A stretch of DNA of 64,000 bases from contig NZ_CP041970.1 in the NCBI RefSeq assembly GCF_009884975.1, positions 1,550,001 to 1,614,000 on the forward strand. Direction: 5' to 3'. The stretch is from Acinetobacter dispersus (lineage in GTDB: Bacteria; Pseudomonadota; Gammaproteobacteria; Pseudomonadales; Moraxellaceae). The notes beneath the pieces were generated by a model. It made no database searches and had not been told where the DNA came from. It worked only from the letters and a program-made list of their open reading frames with translations. Both the position numbers and the translations under genes were made by a program. Positions 18,070 to 26,767 of this stretch are shown here, in pieces (position 1 is the stretch's first letter; each line of letters begins with the position of its first letter).

Positions 18070-18642
18070 TTATTGCCATACTTTTACAAAATCTTGACTA
18101 TCTATTTCTGCTCTTGGCGCAATCGCTTTCGCTGCTGTTCCAATATAAATAATTCCAGAAATAAGATCCTGTTGTTTTAATCCCAATTGCTGTTTCAACC
18201 AATTCGATTCAACCACAGCCCCAGAACGCCACATGGTTGCAAAGCCTTGCGCTTGTAATGACAACAAGAAGTTTTGAATTGCAGCCCCTGTACTTAAAAT
18301 CTGTTCAAAGTGTGGAACTTTAGGATGATCTTGAATCGCGGTTAATGCTAAAACCAACAAAGGTGCACGAAACGGATGCTGTTTCACTCGATCAAGTTGT
18401 GCAGAATCTGTCTCACCCAAATCTGCTAAAGCACTCGCCAATTGCTCACCAAAAGCCGCGCGTAACTCTGGGGTGACAACCACAAAACGAGTTGGTTTTA
18501 AACGATGATGATCAGGCGCAGTCAATGCAGCTTGCACTGCTTTTTCGAGTTGTTCTGTATTTGGTGCAGGCTCAATCAGTTGCCCAATAGATTGACGTTG
18601 ATGAATATTTTGATGAATTGTCTCTATATTTGAGTCCGTCAT
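18070..18642 (-). CDS. Nitroreductase family protein (YdjA-like)
   Basis: FMN-dependent oxidoreductase of the nitroreductase superfamily. Its small size (190 residues) and the pattern RQSIGQL near the N-terminus, APDHHRLKPTRFVVV (about 50-64) and FATMWRSGAVVES (about 135-147) resemble the minimal YdjA type. The substrate is unknown. I use the ATG at 18642 (MTDSNIETIHQ); a GTG 21 bases upstream has no ribosome site. It precedes gpsA by about 50 bases on the same strand. Confidence 0.85.
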   Translation of the reverse strand: MTDSNIETIHQNIHQRQSIGQLIEPAPNTEQLEKAVQAALTAPDHHRLKPTRFVVVTPELRAAFGEQLASALADLGETDSAQLDRVKQHPFRAPLLVLALTAIQDHPKVPHFEQILSTGAAIQNFLLSLQAQGFATMWRSGAVVESNWLKQQLGLKQQDLISGIIYIGTAAKAIAPRAEIDSQDFVKVWQ

Positions 18643-18896
18643 TGAAATGAATCTAACTAACACAAGGATGGCGCTAGATTAGCATAATCTGAATGATTTC
18701 CACTATGCTTAATTCATGCTTGTCACAGACGTCTATATTGAATTTCGTGAGTAAATAACAAATATCATCATCGCTAAACTCATCATTCATTTGAGAAAAT
18801 TTACAGAGTGTCTGCACAAACTGTACATAACCTGCAAAAGCGCTCAGAAATTCTATGTTCCAATAATACAATTATGTAACGACTTGAGAACAAGTA

Positions 18897-19280
18897 ATGA
18901 AAAAAACCTTAATCATGAGTTTAGTTGGTGGCTTGGCACTCGGATTGACAGCGTGTGCATCTACACCAACCAACACGTTGGCAATTCAAAAAGAAAATAA
19001 TCAGTACGAAGTCACAGGTATTGGTAAAACCAATCTAATTGCAAAAAACAATGCTGTAACTGCTGCTCAAAAGACCTGTACCCGTAACACAGCCCCAGTC
19101 GTTGTTGACGAAAAAACTGCGTACCAAGGGGTACTAAAAGGTGTGGTCGATGAGCAAACCGGTAAAATGGTCGAAGCTGCTGCAGGCGTAATCGGAACAA
19201 TTACAGGTAAAAATGCTTCTCTGGCGCGTGATGATGATTATCAAACCACGCTTACCTTCTACTGCAAAGCTAATTCATAA
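18897..19280 (+). CDS. Small outer-membrane-type lipoprotein, unknown function
   Basis: A 127-residue secreted lipoprotein. The N-terminus MKKTLIMSLVGGLALGLTAC has a canonical lipobox (LTAC, C20); the residue after Cys is Ala, which favours outer-membrane sorting. The mature part has two Cys (KTCTR near 62 and FYCKAN at the end) that could form a disulfide, and a Gly/Ala-rich stretch AAAGVIGTITG that resembles a membrane-inserting or glycine-zipper segment. I know no function. It is monocistronic, with a strong terminator shared with the convergent lipoprotein gene. Confidence 0.8.
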   Translation: MKKTLIMSLVGGLALGLTACASTPTNTLAIQKENNQYEVTGIGKTNLIAKNNAVTAAQKTCTRNTAPVVVDEKTAYQGVLKGVVDEQTGKMVEAAAGVIGTITGKNASLARDDDYQTTLTFYCKANS

Positions 19281-19284
19281 ATAC

Positions 19285-19319
19285 AAAAAAGCCGATGTTT
19301 TAACATCGGCTTTTATTTT
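19285..19319. terminator. Bidirectional terminator between two lipoprotein genes
   Basis: Perfect stem GCCGATGTT / AACATCGGC (19291-19310) flanked by AAAAAA on the left and TTTTATTTT on the right, placed between convergent genes. Confidence 0.92.
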
Positions 19320-19328
19320 CTCAATCAC

Positions 19329-19574
19329 TTAGTGCGCTTCGCTCGCAGCGACTTCAGATGCTACACTGTGTTCAGCAACATCTGTATTATTTTCATCTAA
19401 ATTCGGTTTATCAATCGCATCAATTGCAGCTTGTTGCTCTGGGGATGTCTGTGTTGATACAGCAGAAGCTGCTTGATCTTGCTGTTCAGCATTTTTCGCT
19501 TCTTCTTTCTTTGCACATGCAGTCAGCATGATTGGAGCAATAATTAGAGCGGCAAGGGTTAATTTAAATTTCAT
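19329..19574 (-). CDS. Small acidic lipoprotein, unknown function
   Basis: An 81-residue protein with signal and lipobox MLTAC (about residues 16-20), followed by a Lys/Glu patch (AKKEEAKNAEQQ) and a disordered, acidic Ala/Ser/Glu-rich tail ending in His. No fold is evident beyond the lipid anchor. The ATG at 19574 has GGAAAG 6 bases upstream; a GTG one codon earlier is less likely. It lies between the convergent lipoprotein gene and pgk. Confidence 0.7.
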   Translation of the reverse strand: MKFKLTLAALIIAPIMLTACAKKEEAKNAEQQDQAASAVSTQTSPEQQAAIDAIDKPNLDENNTDVAEHSVASEVAASEAH

Positions 19575-19661
19575 CACGGCTTTCCACAGTTACTTGGTTA
19601 AGTTGTGACAAGCATATTTCAGATATGTGACATTTTGATGACGACAACGTTGTGCAAAAGT

Positions 19662-19690
19662 AAAAAGAGCCGATTTTAATCGACTCTTTT
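19662..19690 (-). terminator. pgk terminator
   Basis: AAAAGAG-C-CGATT / AATCG-A-CTCTTTT, a 12-pair stem with one mismatch and a 2-base apparent loop; the minus-strand transcript ends CTCTTTTT. It stands just beyond the pgk stop. Confidence 0.8.
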
Positions 19691-19728
19691 AAAACTATCT
19701 TTTGATTAATCAATGAATTAAAACCTGA

Positions 19729-20916
19729 TTAAGCACGCTCAAGTAAAACTGCAACAGCAGGTAAAGTTTTGCCTTCTACGAACTCTAAGAATGCACCACC
19801 ACCTGTTGAGATATAACCAATTTGATCAGCAACTTGATATTTATCAATTGCAGCCAATGTATCACCACCACCCGCAATCGAGAAACCAGCGGATTCAGCA
19901 ATCGCCAATGAAAGTGTTTTGGTTCCTTCACCGAATTGATCTACTTCAAACACACCCACTGGGCCATTCCAAAGAATTGTTTTAGAAGATTTTAAGATGT
20001 CCGCAAATGCTTTAGCCGTTTCAGGGCCAACATCCAAAATCATATCGGTGTCAGTGACATCAGCAACGTTTTTCACAACAGCTTGTGCACTTGCCAATGA
20101 ACCAAGGAAATCTTCAAAGTTGATTTGGCTTGCATCTGCAACCACAACATCTGTAGGTAATGGAACACTGACTTTTGCAGCAATTTGCTTTGCAGTTTCA
20201 ACCAAATCTTCTTCGTAAAGTGACTTACCGACATTAAAACCAGCTGCAGCCAAGAATGTATTGGCAATACCACCACCCACGATCAATTGATCACAGATTG
20301 TAGACAATGAAGTCAACACATCAAGTTTAGTTGATACTTTAGAGCCAGCAACAATTGCAACCATTGGTTTTTCTGGGGTTTGCATTGCACGGCCAAGCGC
20401 ATCTAACTCAGCTGCCAATAAAGGACCCGCAGCTGCGATTGGCGCAAAACGTGCTGCACCTTCTGTTGATGCTTCTGCACGGTGCGCTGTACCGAATGCA
20501 TCCATAACAAATACATCGCATAACGCAGCATATTTCTTCGCAAGCTCTTCGTTATTTTTCTTTTCGCCATGGTTGAAACGAACGTTTTCAAGTAACACAA
20601 CTTGACCCGCAGCCACTTCAACGCCATCTAAATAATCTGTGAATAATTTGACCTCTTGACCCAACGCTTTGCTTAAATAAGCAGCTACAGGTGCAAGTGA
20701 TTGTTCTGGTTTTGGCTCACCTTCTACAGGACGACCAAGATGAGAAAATACCATCACTGCTGCGCCTTTTTCTAAAGCAGCTTTAATTGTTGGCAATGCA
20801 GCACGTAAACGTGCATCACTGGTAATTTCCCCATTTTTTACAGGAACGTTTAAGTCTTCACGAATAAGGACACGTTTACCTGTTAAATCAAGATCAGTCA
20901 TGCGCTGAAAATTCAT
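19729..20916 (-). CDS. pgk: Phosphoglycerate kinase
   Basis: Glycolytic/gluconeogenic enzyme interconverting 1,3-bisphosphoglycerate + ADP and 3-phosphoglycerate + ATP in the cytoplasm. Starting at the ATG at 20916 gives [20 protein letters not shown] and 395 residues, matching the usual 387-395; the frame continues 11 codons upstream without homology. The substrate loops REDLNVPV and HLGRP, the hinge region and the nucleotide-binding GGGDTLAA near residue 355 are intact. No gap/epd or fba genes are adjacent. Confidence 0.97.
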   Translation of the reverse strand: MNFQRMTDLDLTGKRVLIREDLNVPVKNGEITSDARLRAALPTIKAALEKGAAVMVFSHLGRPVEGEPKPEQSLAPVAAYLSKALGQEVKLFTDYLDGVEVAAGQVVLLENVRFNHGEKKNNEELAKKYAALCDVFVMDAFGTAHRAEASTEGAARFAPIAAAGPLLAAELDALGRAMQTPEKPMVAIVAGSKVSTKLDVLTSLSTICDQLIVGGGIANTFLAAAGFNVGKSLYEEDLVETAKQIAAKVSVPLPTDVVVADASQINFEDFLGSLASAQAVVKNVADVTDTDMILDVGPETAKAFADILKSSKTILWNGPVGVFEVDQFGEGTKTLSLAIAESAGFSIAGGGDTLAAIDKYQVADQIGYISTGGGAFLEFVEGKTLPAVAVLLERA

Positions 20917-21055
20917 GGATGGCTCTCTAGTTGATTTTAAAAACGGCATAATTTTAAATGATTCTCTGAAATAAAGGTGAGTTTTTTTGCAGAAAAGCTG
21001 CCGAAAGCTTCAGTTTTGATTATGATAATCACCGTCACTAAATCTTTCTATTATT

Positions 21056-21439
21056 ATGTCAATTCATCCAGATCCAAAAATTAATCGTTTAAACGTGCTT
21101 GGCGAACCTTTAGCCAGTTGTTGTTATGACCCAATCACTGGGTATTTTCGTAATGGCTTTTGCCACACGGCGGTCACCGATTTAGGTCAGCATACGATGT
21201 GTGCACAAATGACTTCTGAATTTCTAAATTTCTCACAAAAAGTCGGCAATGACCTCATTACTCCGTTACCTGAAGTAGGCTTCCCTGGTCTTAAACCAGG
21301 TGACTTCTGGTGTATCTGTGTGACGCGTTGGGTCGAAGCTTATCAAGCAGGACAAGCACCACCGATTAAGTTGAATGCTTGCCATAATGCCGTACTGCAT
21401 TATGTTCCCTTGAATATCCTTGTGGAATACGCGGTGTAA
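21056..21439 (+). CDS. DUF2237 family protein
   Basis: A 127-residue single-domain protein of the DUF2237 family, recognised by SCCYDPITGYFRNGFCHTAV (about 21-40), HTMCAQMTSEFLNFS, and LKPGDFWCICVTRWVEAY (about 80-97). Several conserved Cys suggest metal or redox involvement, but the function is not established. It shares its stop with the start of maf (TAATG overlap), so the two are probably co-translated. It is divergent from pgk. Confidence 0.9.
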   Translation: MSIHPDPKINRLNVLGEPLASCCYDPITGYFRNGFCHTAVTDLGQHTMCAQMTSEFLNFSQKVGNDLITPLPEVGFPGLKPGDFWCICVTRWVEAYQAGQAPPIKLNACHNAVLHYVPLNILVEYAV

Positions 21440-22032
21440 TGAACCAACATGAATTGATTTTGGCATCCAGCAGTCAAACCCGTAAATATCTGATGGATCG
21501 TTTAAGGCTGGATTATCGTTGTATTTCCCCTGATATTGATGAATCTGCATCAGGTGAAATACATGCCGATGATTTGGCCAAACGTCTTGCTTTTGAGAAA
21601 GCAGGTGTGATTGCTCAGCAACATCCTGATGCAATTGTGATTGGTTCAGATCAAGTGGCTTGGCGCGAACATGCTCCGTATGACTTTATTGGCAAACCAC
21701 TGAGTGTTGAAAATGCCATTCAACAATTGCAGGCAAACTCGGGTCAAACCGTGTTTTTCAGTACCGCGCTCAGCGTCCAACATTTGCAATCTGGCTTTAA
21801 AACCACACTGGTCGAACATTACCAAGTCAAATTTCGCCAGCTGACATTGCCAGAAATTGAGCGTTATATTGAAATTGACCAACCCTTGCATTGTGCGGGT
21901 AGTTTTAAATGTGAAAGTTTGGGGATTAGCTTATTTGAAAAAATGGTGGGTGATGATCAAACCACCTTGATGGGCTTACCCATGATTCAATTGTGTAAGA
22001 TCTTACGTGAATTTGGGATAACTATTCCTTAA
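21439..22032 (+). CDS. Maf-like nucleotide pyrophosphatase (YceF type)
   Basis: Maf/HAM1-fold house-cleaning enzyme that hydrolyses non-canonical or modified nucleoside triphosphates to monophosphates. The family signature LASSSQTRKYLMDRL lies at residues 8-22, EKAG near 53, the catalytic-Asp loop VIGSDQVAW near 68-76, and the C-terminal CAGSFKCESLG near 147-157. The E. coli YceF version prefers m7GTP. The ATG overlaps the last base of the upstream DUF2237 stop. 197 residues is normal length. Confidence 0.9.
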   Translation: MNQHELILASSSQTRKYLMDRLRLDYRCISPDIDESASGEIHADDLAKRLAFEKAGVIAQQHPDAIVIGSDQVAWREHAPYDFIGKPLSVENAIQQLQANSGQTVFFSTALSVQHLQSGFKTTLVEHYQVKFRQLTLPEIERYIEIDQPLHCAGSFKCESLGISLFEKMVGDDQTTLMGLPMIQLCKILREFGITIP

Positions 22033-22106
22033 TATCTTTTTCGAGGATTCTTCTTTGCTGTTGTATAGTTATGATGACTTAAAAAATAATAGTCTTCTAT
22101 CAATAT

Positions 22107-22376
22107 TTAGATGGAATAACCTGCTTCTCTCATCTGCATCATAATAGAGTCATCAAATTCCTCATTTGAGATTCCCCTAATTGACTTAATACTTTTCCAA
22201 TGCCAAATGAGTGGTAAAACTTTGCTATCTAAAAGAAAATATTCCTCAAGAAAAATAGAAGCTAAATCATGCTTATCCAATTCAACATTCGCTATCAATA
22301 TACGGTTCAATACGACACTTGGTTTTTCACCCTGCAATATTAACTTAAGTTGACTCTTAATATTAAAATTTGACAT
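22107..22376 (-). CDS. Hypothetical protein (89 residues)
   Basis: I do not recognise this protein. It starts MSNFNIKSQLKLILQ, is predicted mostly helical, has no signal or membrane segment and ends QMREAGYSI. A central WHWKSIKSIRGIS stretch is its most distinctive part. The region around it is very AT-rich (below the window average) and has no partner gene, so it may be recently acquired or an orphan. The ATG at 22376 is preferred to a TTG two codons earlier. Confidence 0.5.
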   Translation of the reverse strand: MSNFNIKSQLKLILQGEKPSVVLNRILIANVELDKHDLASIFLEEYFLLDSKVLPLIWHWKSIKSIRGISNEEFDDSIMMQMREAGYSI

Positions 22377-22660
22377 ATGCAATTACTTTGATATTTAGGG
22401 GTTAAAAAGAATTTTTTCGAAATTTCTCTAGACAATGTAACACAATATTCTAATTCTATTAATTTGGCCCCCTAATTTTCAAATATCGCCAAGTAAATAT
22501 TTTAAATTTTTTTTGTCAGGTCAATACTCTATTAACTTAAAATTATTTGGATAACTTAACATAAGTAAAGTTTCTTACTTCTCAATCATTCCCTCTGTGC
22601 TTATATCTAGAAATTACAGAACAAAACTATTATTTATTCAAAGATGTTAATCTTCCTTAA
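22377..22660. other. AT-rich gap without recognisable gene
   Basis: About 280 bases with no coding frame of note, no RNA gene and no mobile-element end that I can see. TTAGGGG (22395-22401) and CCCCTAA (22469-22475) could pair over a long distance, but this is not convincing as a structure. It presumably carries the promoter of the small hypothetical gene. Confidence 0.5.
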
Positions 22661-22694
22661 AAACACCCTGACCTAAACTCAGTTTAGATCAGGG
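22661..22694 (-). terminator. smvA-like gene terminator
   Basis: CCCTGA-C-CTAAACT (22666-22679) pairs with AGTTTAG-A-TCAGGG (22681-22694), one mismatch; on the minus strand the stem is followed by TGTTTTT. It begins 8 bases after the efflux gene stop. Confidence 0.88.
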
Positions 22695-22701
22695 TCAGTG
22701 A

Positions 22702-24192
22702 TTACTCTTCGACTACAGTGACTCGCTTTGGCAAAGCAAACCAAATAAAAATCGACAAGATCAAGAATAAGAGCGCTGCTACATTCAACACAGAACGATG
22801 CGATTGACTAAAAGCCTGTTTTGCAGCTGCAATGACATGTTCAGCAATCATTGGCTGTAATTGCTTAGCGGCTTGAACGGCCTCACCAATCGAACTACTC
22901 ACCTGTTCAATGATGTTATGTGGTACATCGGCTGGAACCACAATCGAGTTGGCATAAAACCATGACAACATCAGACCGAAAAAGGCAATGCCTAGACCAG
23001 CTCCCAGCTCATATGCCATCCCTTCAATTGCCCCTGCTGCGGTCGCCTTACTTGGCGGTACTGAAGACATAATTGCAGAAGTTGACGCCAGTAAAGCAAT
23101 TTCCACACTTAAACCTAAAACAACCATCCAGCTCCAGACCTGCATCTTCGCCTGCATAAAGTCAGTATTTGCCAAGCCCCACAAACTTACAGCGCTCATC
23201 AACATACCCAGCGATGCCACTGAGCGCAGACCGAAACGATTGACCAGCATACTGGCAATTGGACCGCCTAAACTGATCGCAATCATAAACGGTAAAATAA
23301 ATGCCCCAGCAGCCAACGGTGAGAGTTGGTAAACAAATTGCAATTCCTGAGAAATCAGCAACTCGAATCCAACCAAAGCCATCATTGATACAATTGCCAT
23401 CACCACACCTGTCGCAATCACAGGATGTTTGAATAATTGAATATCAATCATTGGAGACGTTGATGTGAGCTGTGTACGAATAAAGCCAATCAATAAACTA
23501 AAACCAACTGCAAATATCAGAACTGACCAGATACTAAAACCATGCATGACAGTCTTAATCGCATAGATCATACTCAGGATTGCAACCACCAATACAATGG
23601 CCTGTAATAAGTTAAGATTTTGCTTTGGTTGCCCTGCCTGCTTTGGAATCACAAACACAGTTAAAGCAAGTACAGCAATCATAATCGGAACATTGATCAG
23701 GAACACTGAACCCCAATGAAAATGCTCAAGCAAAAAACCACCAAGCAATGGACCAAAGGCTGCACCACCACCACCGACAGTTGCCCAAACACCTAAAGCA
23801 AAGTTACGCTGTTTTTCATCAAGAAAAGTATTACGAACCGCAGACAAAGTCGCAGGTAAAATCATGGCTGCACCAACAGCCAATAAAGCACGAGAACCAA
23901 TTAATGCATAAGCGGTAGAAGAAAAGGCAGCGGCCAATGATGCTAGACCAAATAAGATACCACCAATGATCATCAGCTTTTTAAAGCCAATACGGTCTCC
24001 CAAGGCACCCATTGGCAGAATCAGGCCTGCCATGACTAAGGAATAAATATCAATAATCCACAGCAATTCATTTGCGGATAATGAAAGTGACTCACTCAAC
24101 GTCGGTGTCGCCACATGTAAAACGGTTGCATCAATTGATACAGGAAGATAAATCAGTACAACGATTGCAAGAATTAACCACTTGCGTGACAT
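22702..24192 (-). CDS. SmvA/AmvA-family MFS multidrug efflux pump
   Basis: A 14-helix DHA2-type drug:proton antiporter of the inner membrane, 496 residues from the ATG at 24192. That start has AGAGG five bases upstream; the frame runs 7 codons further to a TTG. The N-terminal segment MSRKWLILAIVVLIYLPVSID, the motif WIIDIYSLVMAGLILPMGALGDRIGFKK (motif D1 and motif A) and the motif-C-like PLLGGFLLEHFHWGSVFLIN are close to SmvA of Salmonella and AmvA of A. baumannii. Those pumps export quaternary ammonium compounds, dyes and chlorhexidine. The divergent TetR gene and operator pair support drug-inducible repression. Whether it is the AmvA orthologue or a paralogue needs a tree. Confidence 0.9.
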   Translation of the reverse strand: MSRKWLILAIVVLIYLPVSIDATVLHVATPTLSESLSLSANELLWIIDIYSLVMAGLILPMGALGDRIGFKKLMIIGGILFGLASLAAAFSSTAYALIGSRALLAVGAAMILPATLSAVRNTFLDEKQRNFALGVWATVGGGGAAFGPLLGGFLLEHFHWGSVFLINVPIMIAVLALTVFVIPKQAGQPKQNLNLLQAIVLVVAILSMIYAIKTVMHGFSIWSVLIFAVGFSLLIGFIRTQLTSTSPMIDIQLFKHPVIATGVVMAIVSMMALVGFELLISQELQFVYQLSPLAAGAFILPFMIAISLGGPIASMLVNRFGLRSVASLGMLMSAVSLWGLANTDFMQAKMQVWSWMVVLGLSVEIALLASTSAIMSSVPPSKATAAGAIEGMAYELGAGLGIAFFGLMLSWFYANSIVVPADVPHNIIEQVSSSIGEAVQAAKQLQPMIAEHVIAAAKQAFSQSHRSVLNVAALLFLILSIFIWFALPKRVTVVEE

Positions 24193-24205
24193 AAATGCCT
24201 CTAAA

Positions 24206-24271
24206 TTGGACAATTGTTCAAGTTGGCGTTATTATAACCAAAATTGAACACTTGTCCAACTTTTAAAGTTG
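24206..24271. promoter_or_regulatory. smvA promoter with two TetR-type operator palindromes
   Basis: TTGGACAATTGTTCAA (24206-24221) and TTGAACACTTGTCCAA (24244-24259) are 16-base near-perfect palindromes; read on opposite strands they agree at 15 of 16 positions. The minus-strand smvA promoter is TTGGAC (24259-24254), a 17-base spacer and TATAAT (24236-24231). One operator therefore covers the -35 and the other lies just beyond the likely transcription start. A further perfect palindrome CAACTTTTAAAGTTG (24257-24271) abuts on the regulator side and may serve autoregulation. Confidence 0.82.
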
Positions 24272-24318
24272 AGTTAATTTGTCTCTAATTTGTATGTACT
24301 CATAGGTGCTAAAAAAGA

Positions 24319-24909
24319 ATGGCTTATTTAAACCGCGAACAACGTCGTGAAATGATTTTACAAGCTGCGATGCAGGTCGCATTAAACGAAGGTTTTTCTG
24401 CAATGACAGTTCGTCGTATCGCCACTGAAGCCCAAACCTCGACAGGACAAGTACATCACCACTTTGCTTCCAACTCGCATTTAAAAGCAGAAGCCTTTAT
24501 CAAATTGATGCAACAACTAGACGAAATTGAAAATCAGGTCAACACAGCCAACGCTTTACAGCGCCTCTCTCTGTTACTCGGTTGCGAAAATATTGAGCAA
24601 ATCCAACCTTATTTAAGATTATGGAATGAAGCTGAAATCCTTATTGATCAAGATGAAGAAATAAAACGGGCCTATAATATTGCTATGCAAGACTGGCATC
24701 GTTCAATTGTACGGATGATCAATGAAGGTCAAGCATTAGGTGAATTTCATTTTGAGACCAATAGCGATGACATCGCATGGCGACTAATTGCATTTGTCTG
24801 TGGCCTAGAAGGGATTTACAAACTGGGGTTGATTGGCTTAAATGAAAACGATTTTAAACGCCACACCGAAGCCATTATTCAAGCAGAATTATTTAAGAAA
24901 TCAAAATGA
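24319..24909 (+). CDS. TetR-family repressor of the divergent efflux gene (SmvR/AmvR-like)
   Basis: A 196-residue one-component repressor. The N-terminal helix-turn-helix spans about residues 25-50 (ALNEGFSAMTVRRIATEAQT, then STGQVHHHFAS), very like SmvR. The C-terminal helical domain would bind cationic drug ligands and form the dimer. It is divergent from the SmvA-like pump with 126 bases between, and the intergenic palindromes are the expected operator type. By family behaviour it should repress the pump and probably itself. The next gene begins 8 bases after its stop and may be co-transcribed. Confidence 0.9.
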   Translation: MAYLNREQRREMILQAAMQVALNEGFSAMTVRRIATEAQTSTGQVHHHFASNSHLKAEAFIKLMQQLDEIENQVNTANALQRLSLLLGCENIEQIQPYLRLWNEAEILIDQDEEIKRAYNIAMQDWHRSIVRMINEGQALGEFHFETNSDDIAWRLIAFVCGLEGIYKLGLIGLNENDFKRHTEAIIQAELFKKSK

Positions 24910-24916
24910 GTAAACA

Positions 24917-25420
24917 ATGAAACGAGCACTCTTACAAACGGCAAGACTCGATTTATTTGTATTTAAAATGGATGACCTTGTTGATATCTACCCTTGCGTG
25001 ACAAAAACATTAACCCGTTATATGGCTTGGGAGCCTGCTCAAAACCTCGTAGCCCAAGAAAAAATTGGGCAACAATGGCTGATCGCCGAAACAAACCATA
25101 CCGATCGCCATTTTGTATTACGTCGTAAATAAGATCAGCTGTTTATTGGTCTCATCGGTGTGCATCGAATGCATACAGCAACACCTGAACTGGGATTATG
25201 GATTCGGGAAGATTGCCACAATCAAGGCTTTGCCAAAGAAGCAATTTTAGAAGTATTCCGTTGGGCCTCTACTCACATATCCGCCCAATATTTCCTATAC
25301 CCTGTTGCAGTGGATAATCAACCAAGTCGTAAACTGGCTGAAATGTTAGGTGGAACTATTGCTGCATACAAGACTGAAAGCAAATATGATGCAGTGATTT
25401 ACCACATTCCACCCTATTAA
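24917..25420 (+). pseudogene. GNAT acetyltransferase interrupted by one in-frame stop
   Basis: A single 168-codon frame is broken only by a TAA at 25130-25132; no frameshift is needed. The first half (LLQTARLDLFVFKMDD...) and the second (LFIGLIGVHRMHTA..., LGLWIREDCHNQGFAKEAIL, NQPSRKLAEMLG) together make a complete RimJ/RimL-type GNAT domain, with the acetyl-CoA loop RxxxxGxA (DCHNQGFAKEA) in the second part. The first half ends ...FVLRRK before the stop, where homologues usually continue with a polar residue and DQ. The likely reading is a recent point mutation; readthrough or an assembly error are alternatives. It follows the TetR gene by 7 bases. Confidence 0.85.
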
Positions 25421-25431
25421 ATTAAGGTAAA

Positions 25432-26685
25432 TTAAAACCAGCCTTTTCGACCTGTTAATATTTCATCTGCACAGCGGAGCGCTTCTTGGCTCAAGCCCCA
25501 TAGACGATAGTCCCCTGTTGCCGAGGTAATATTAAAATTATGGGTATAAGCAAAACTGAGTTCACGATCAAAATCACACCATGCTCCTGAGCCATTAAAG
25601 CCAACATGTCCAAAGCCATGCGGTGCTCGTTTACCCATCGTTAAAATACGGTGATAACCCAAACGCCAATGCATTGGAATCGGCATCACGCGATCACGTG
25701 CTTTGCTTTGTACCGTACTGAGTTGCTTAAACACTTCTGGGCGAATCAGTTGTTGCCCCTGCCATTGCCCTTGATTGGCTAGCATTGCATAAACTTTTGC
25801 CAAACTATCGGCAGTAAATACCCCATTGGCCGCAGGAATAACAGCTTGCAAACCTTCATCACTGTAGAAACTAAAATGACGCATGCCTTTTGGAATCATG
25901 GCATCTTGGAAATCTTGTGGATTTTGCCCAGAGAGCTCCAATAAGCGTTCTGATAAGGATGCTTTACGTGGTTGACTGTTTTTATTTTGTTGCGGTTTAG
26001 CTTGAGATGCCGTTTTCGGTTTTTCCAATAAACGTGCAACACGATTTAATTCTGCTGTTGGCGTCCCAAAATACGCACCATCCAGTTCAAGCGGTTGTAC
26101 CAGATAACGTTGCATCAGCCAACTTAAGGGTTGCTTGGCTGCTTTCTCAAGCACACCACCCAAAATCCAGCCATAGGTCAAAGGCTGATAGGCAAAACTT
26201 TGTCCAGCAGCAAAACGTGGTATCGCCGCGGCAATCACATCCAGCATATGCGACCAATCCAGCATTTCCGTTGCTGTTTCAATGGTATTGCGAATGTCAA
26301 ATAAACCGCTTTGATGTGATAAAACATGACGTAAAGTAATATTGGCTTTACCATTTTGAGCGAACTCAGGCCAATAATGTGCAATCGGTTGCTCATAATC
26401 CAGCACACCTTCACTCACTAAAATATGTGTAAGTGTTGCGAGAATGCCTTTCCCCGTTGAATAACACATGGCTAAAGTATTGGATTGCCAATCTTCTTCT
26501 TGAGATTTCTTACCCGTATAAATATCAACAACTTTTTGACCTTGGAAATAAACCACCAATGCAGCGCCACCTTGCTGGGTTCGTGCATCTTGTAGACGGC
26601 TAAATTGGCTTGCCAAGTCAATAAATCGCTCATCAACACTGCCATGATAATGATGCGTATCAGCAAATAGAATTTCTTTAATCAA
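25432..26685 (-). CDS. Serine hydrolase, class C beta-lactamase/EstB-like
   Basis: Penicillin-binding-protein-fold hydrolase without a signal peptide, so probably a cytoplasmic esterase rather than a beta-lactamase. The nucleophile motif SxxK is S76-T-G-K79 (MCYSTGKG), the general-base Tyr is in AYQPLTYGWI (Y166 or Y171), and the third motif corresponds to HVGFNGSG near the C-terminus. A Lys/Gln-rich low-complexity insert lies at about 220-250 (KPQQNKNSQPRKAS). Length 417 fits EstB-like esterases. It faces the broken GNAT gene tail to tail with only 11 bases between. The natural substrate is unknown. Confidence 0.85.
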   Translation of the reverse strand: MIKEILFADTHHYHGSVDERFIDLASQFSRLQDARTQQGGAALVVYFQGQKVVDIYTGKKSQEEDWQSNTLAMCYSTGKGILATLTHILVSEGVLDYEQPIAHYWPEFAQNGKANITLRHVLSHQSGLFDIRNTIETATEMLDWSHMLDVIAAAIPRFAAGQSFAYQPLTYGWILGGVLEKAAKQPLSWLMQRYLVQPLELDGAYFGTPTAELNRVARLLEKPKTASQAKPQQNKNSQPRKASLSERLLELSGQNPQDFQDAMIPKGMRHFSFYSDEGLQAVIPAANGVFTADSLAKVYAMLANQGQWQGQQLIRPEVFKQLSTVQSKARDRVMPIPMHWRLGYHRILTMGKRAPHGFGHVGFNGSGAWCDFDRELSFAYTHNFNITSATGDYRLWGLSQEALRCADEILTGRKGWF

Positions 26686-26767
26686 AGCTCAATTCCTTAT
26701 GATATTTATGTTTCTTATAATGTCCCTGTTGCAAACAACAGGGAGCATTTACACGACATGACCGTAA

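Noticed and set aside
18674..18871. 65-codon minus-strand frame between the nitroreductase and the lipoprotein gene
   Set aside because: It begins with TTG, lacks a ribosome site, has no recognisable domain, and overlaps the region needed for the lipoprotein gene's promoter. A shorter ATG version of 38 codons is equally unsupported.
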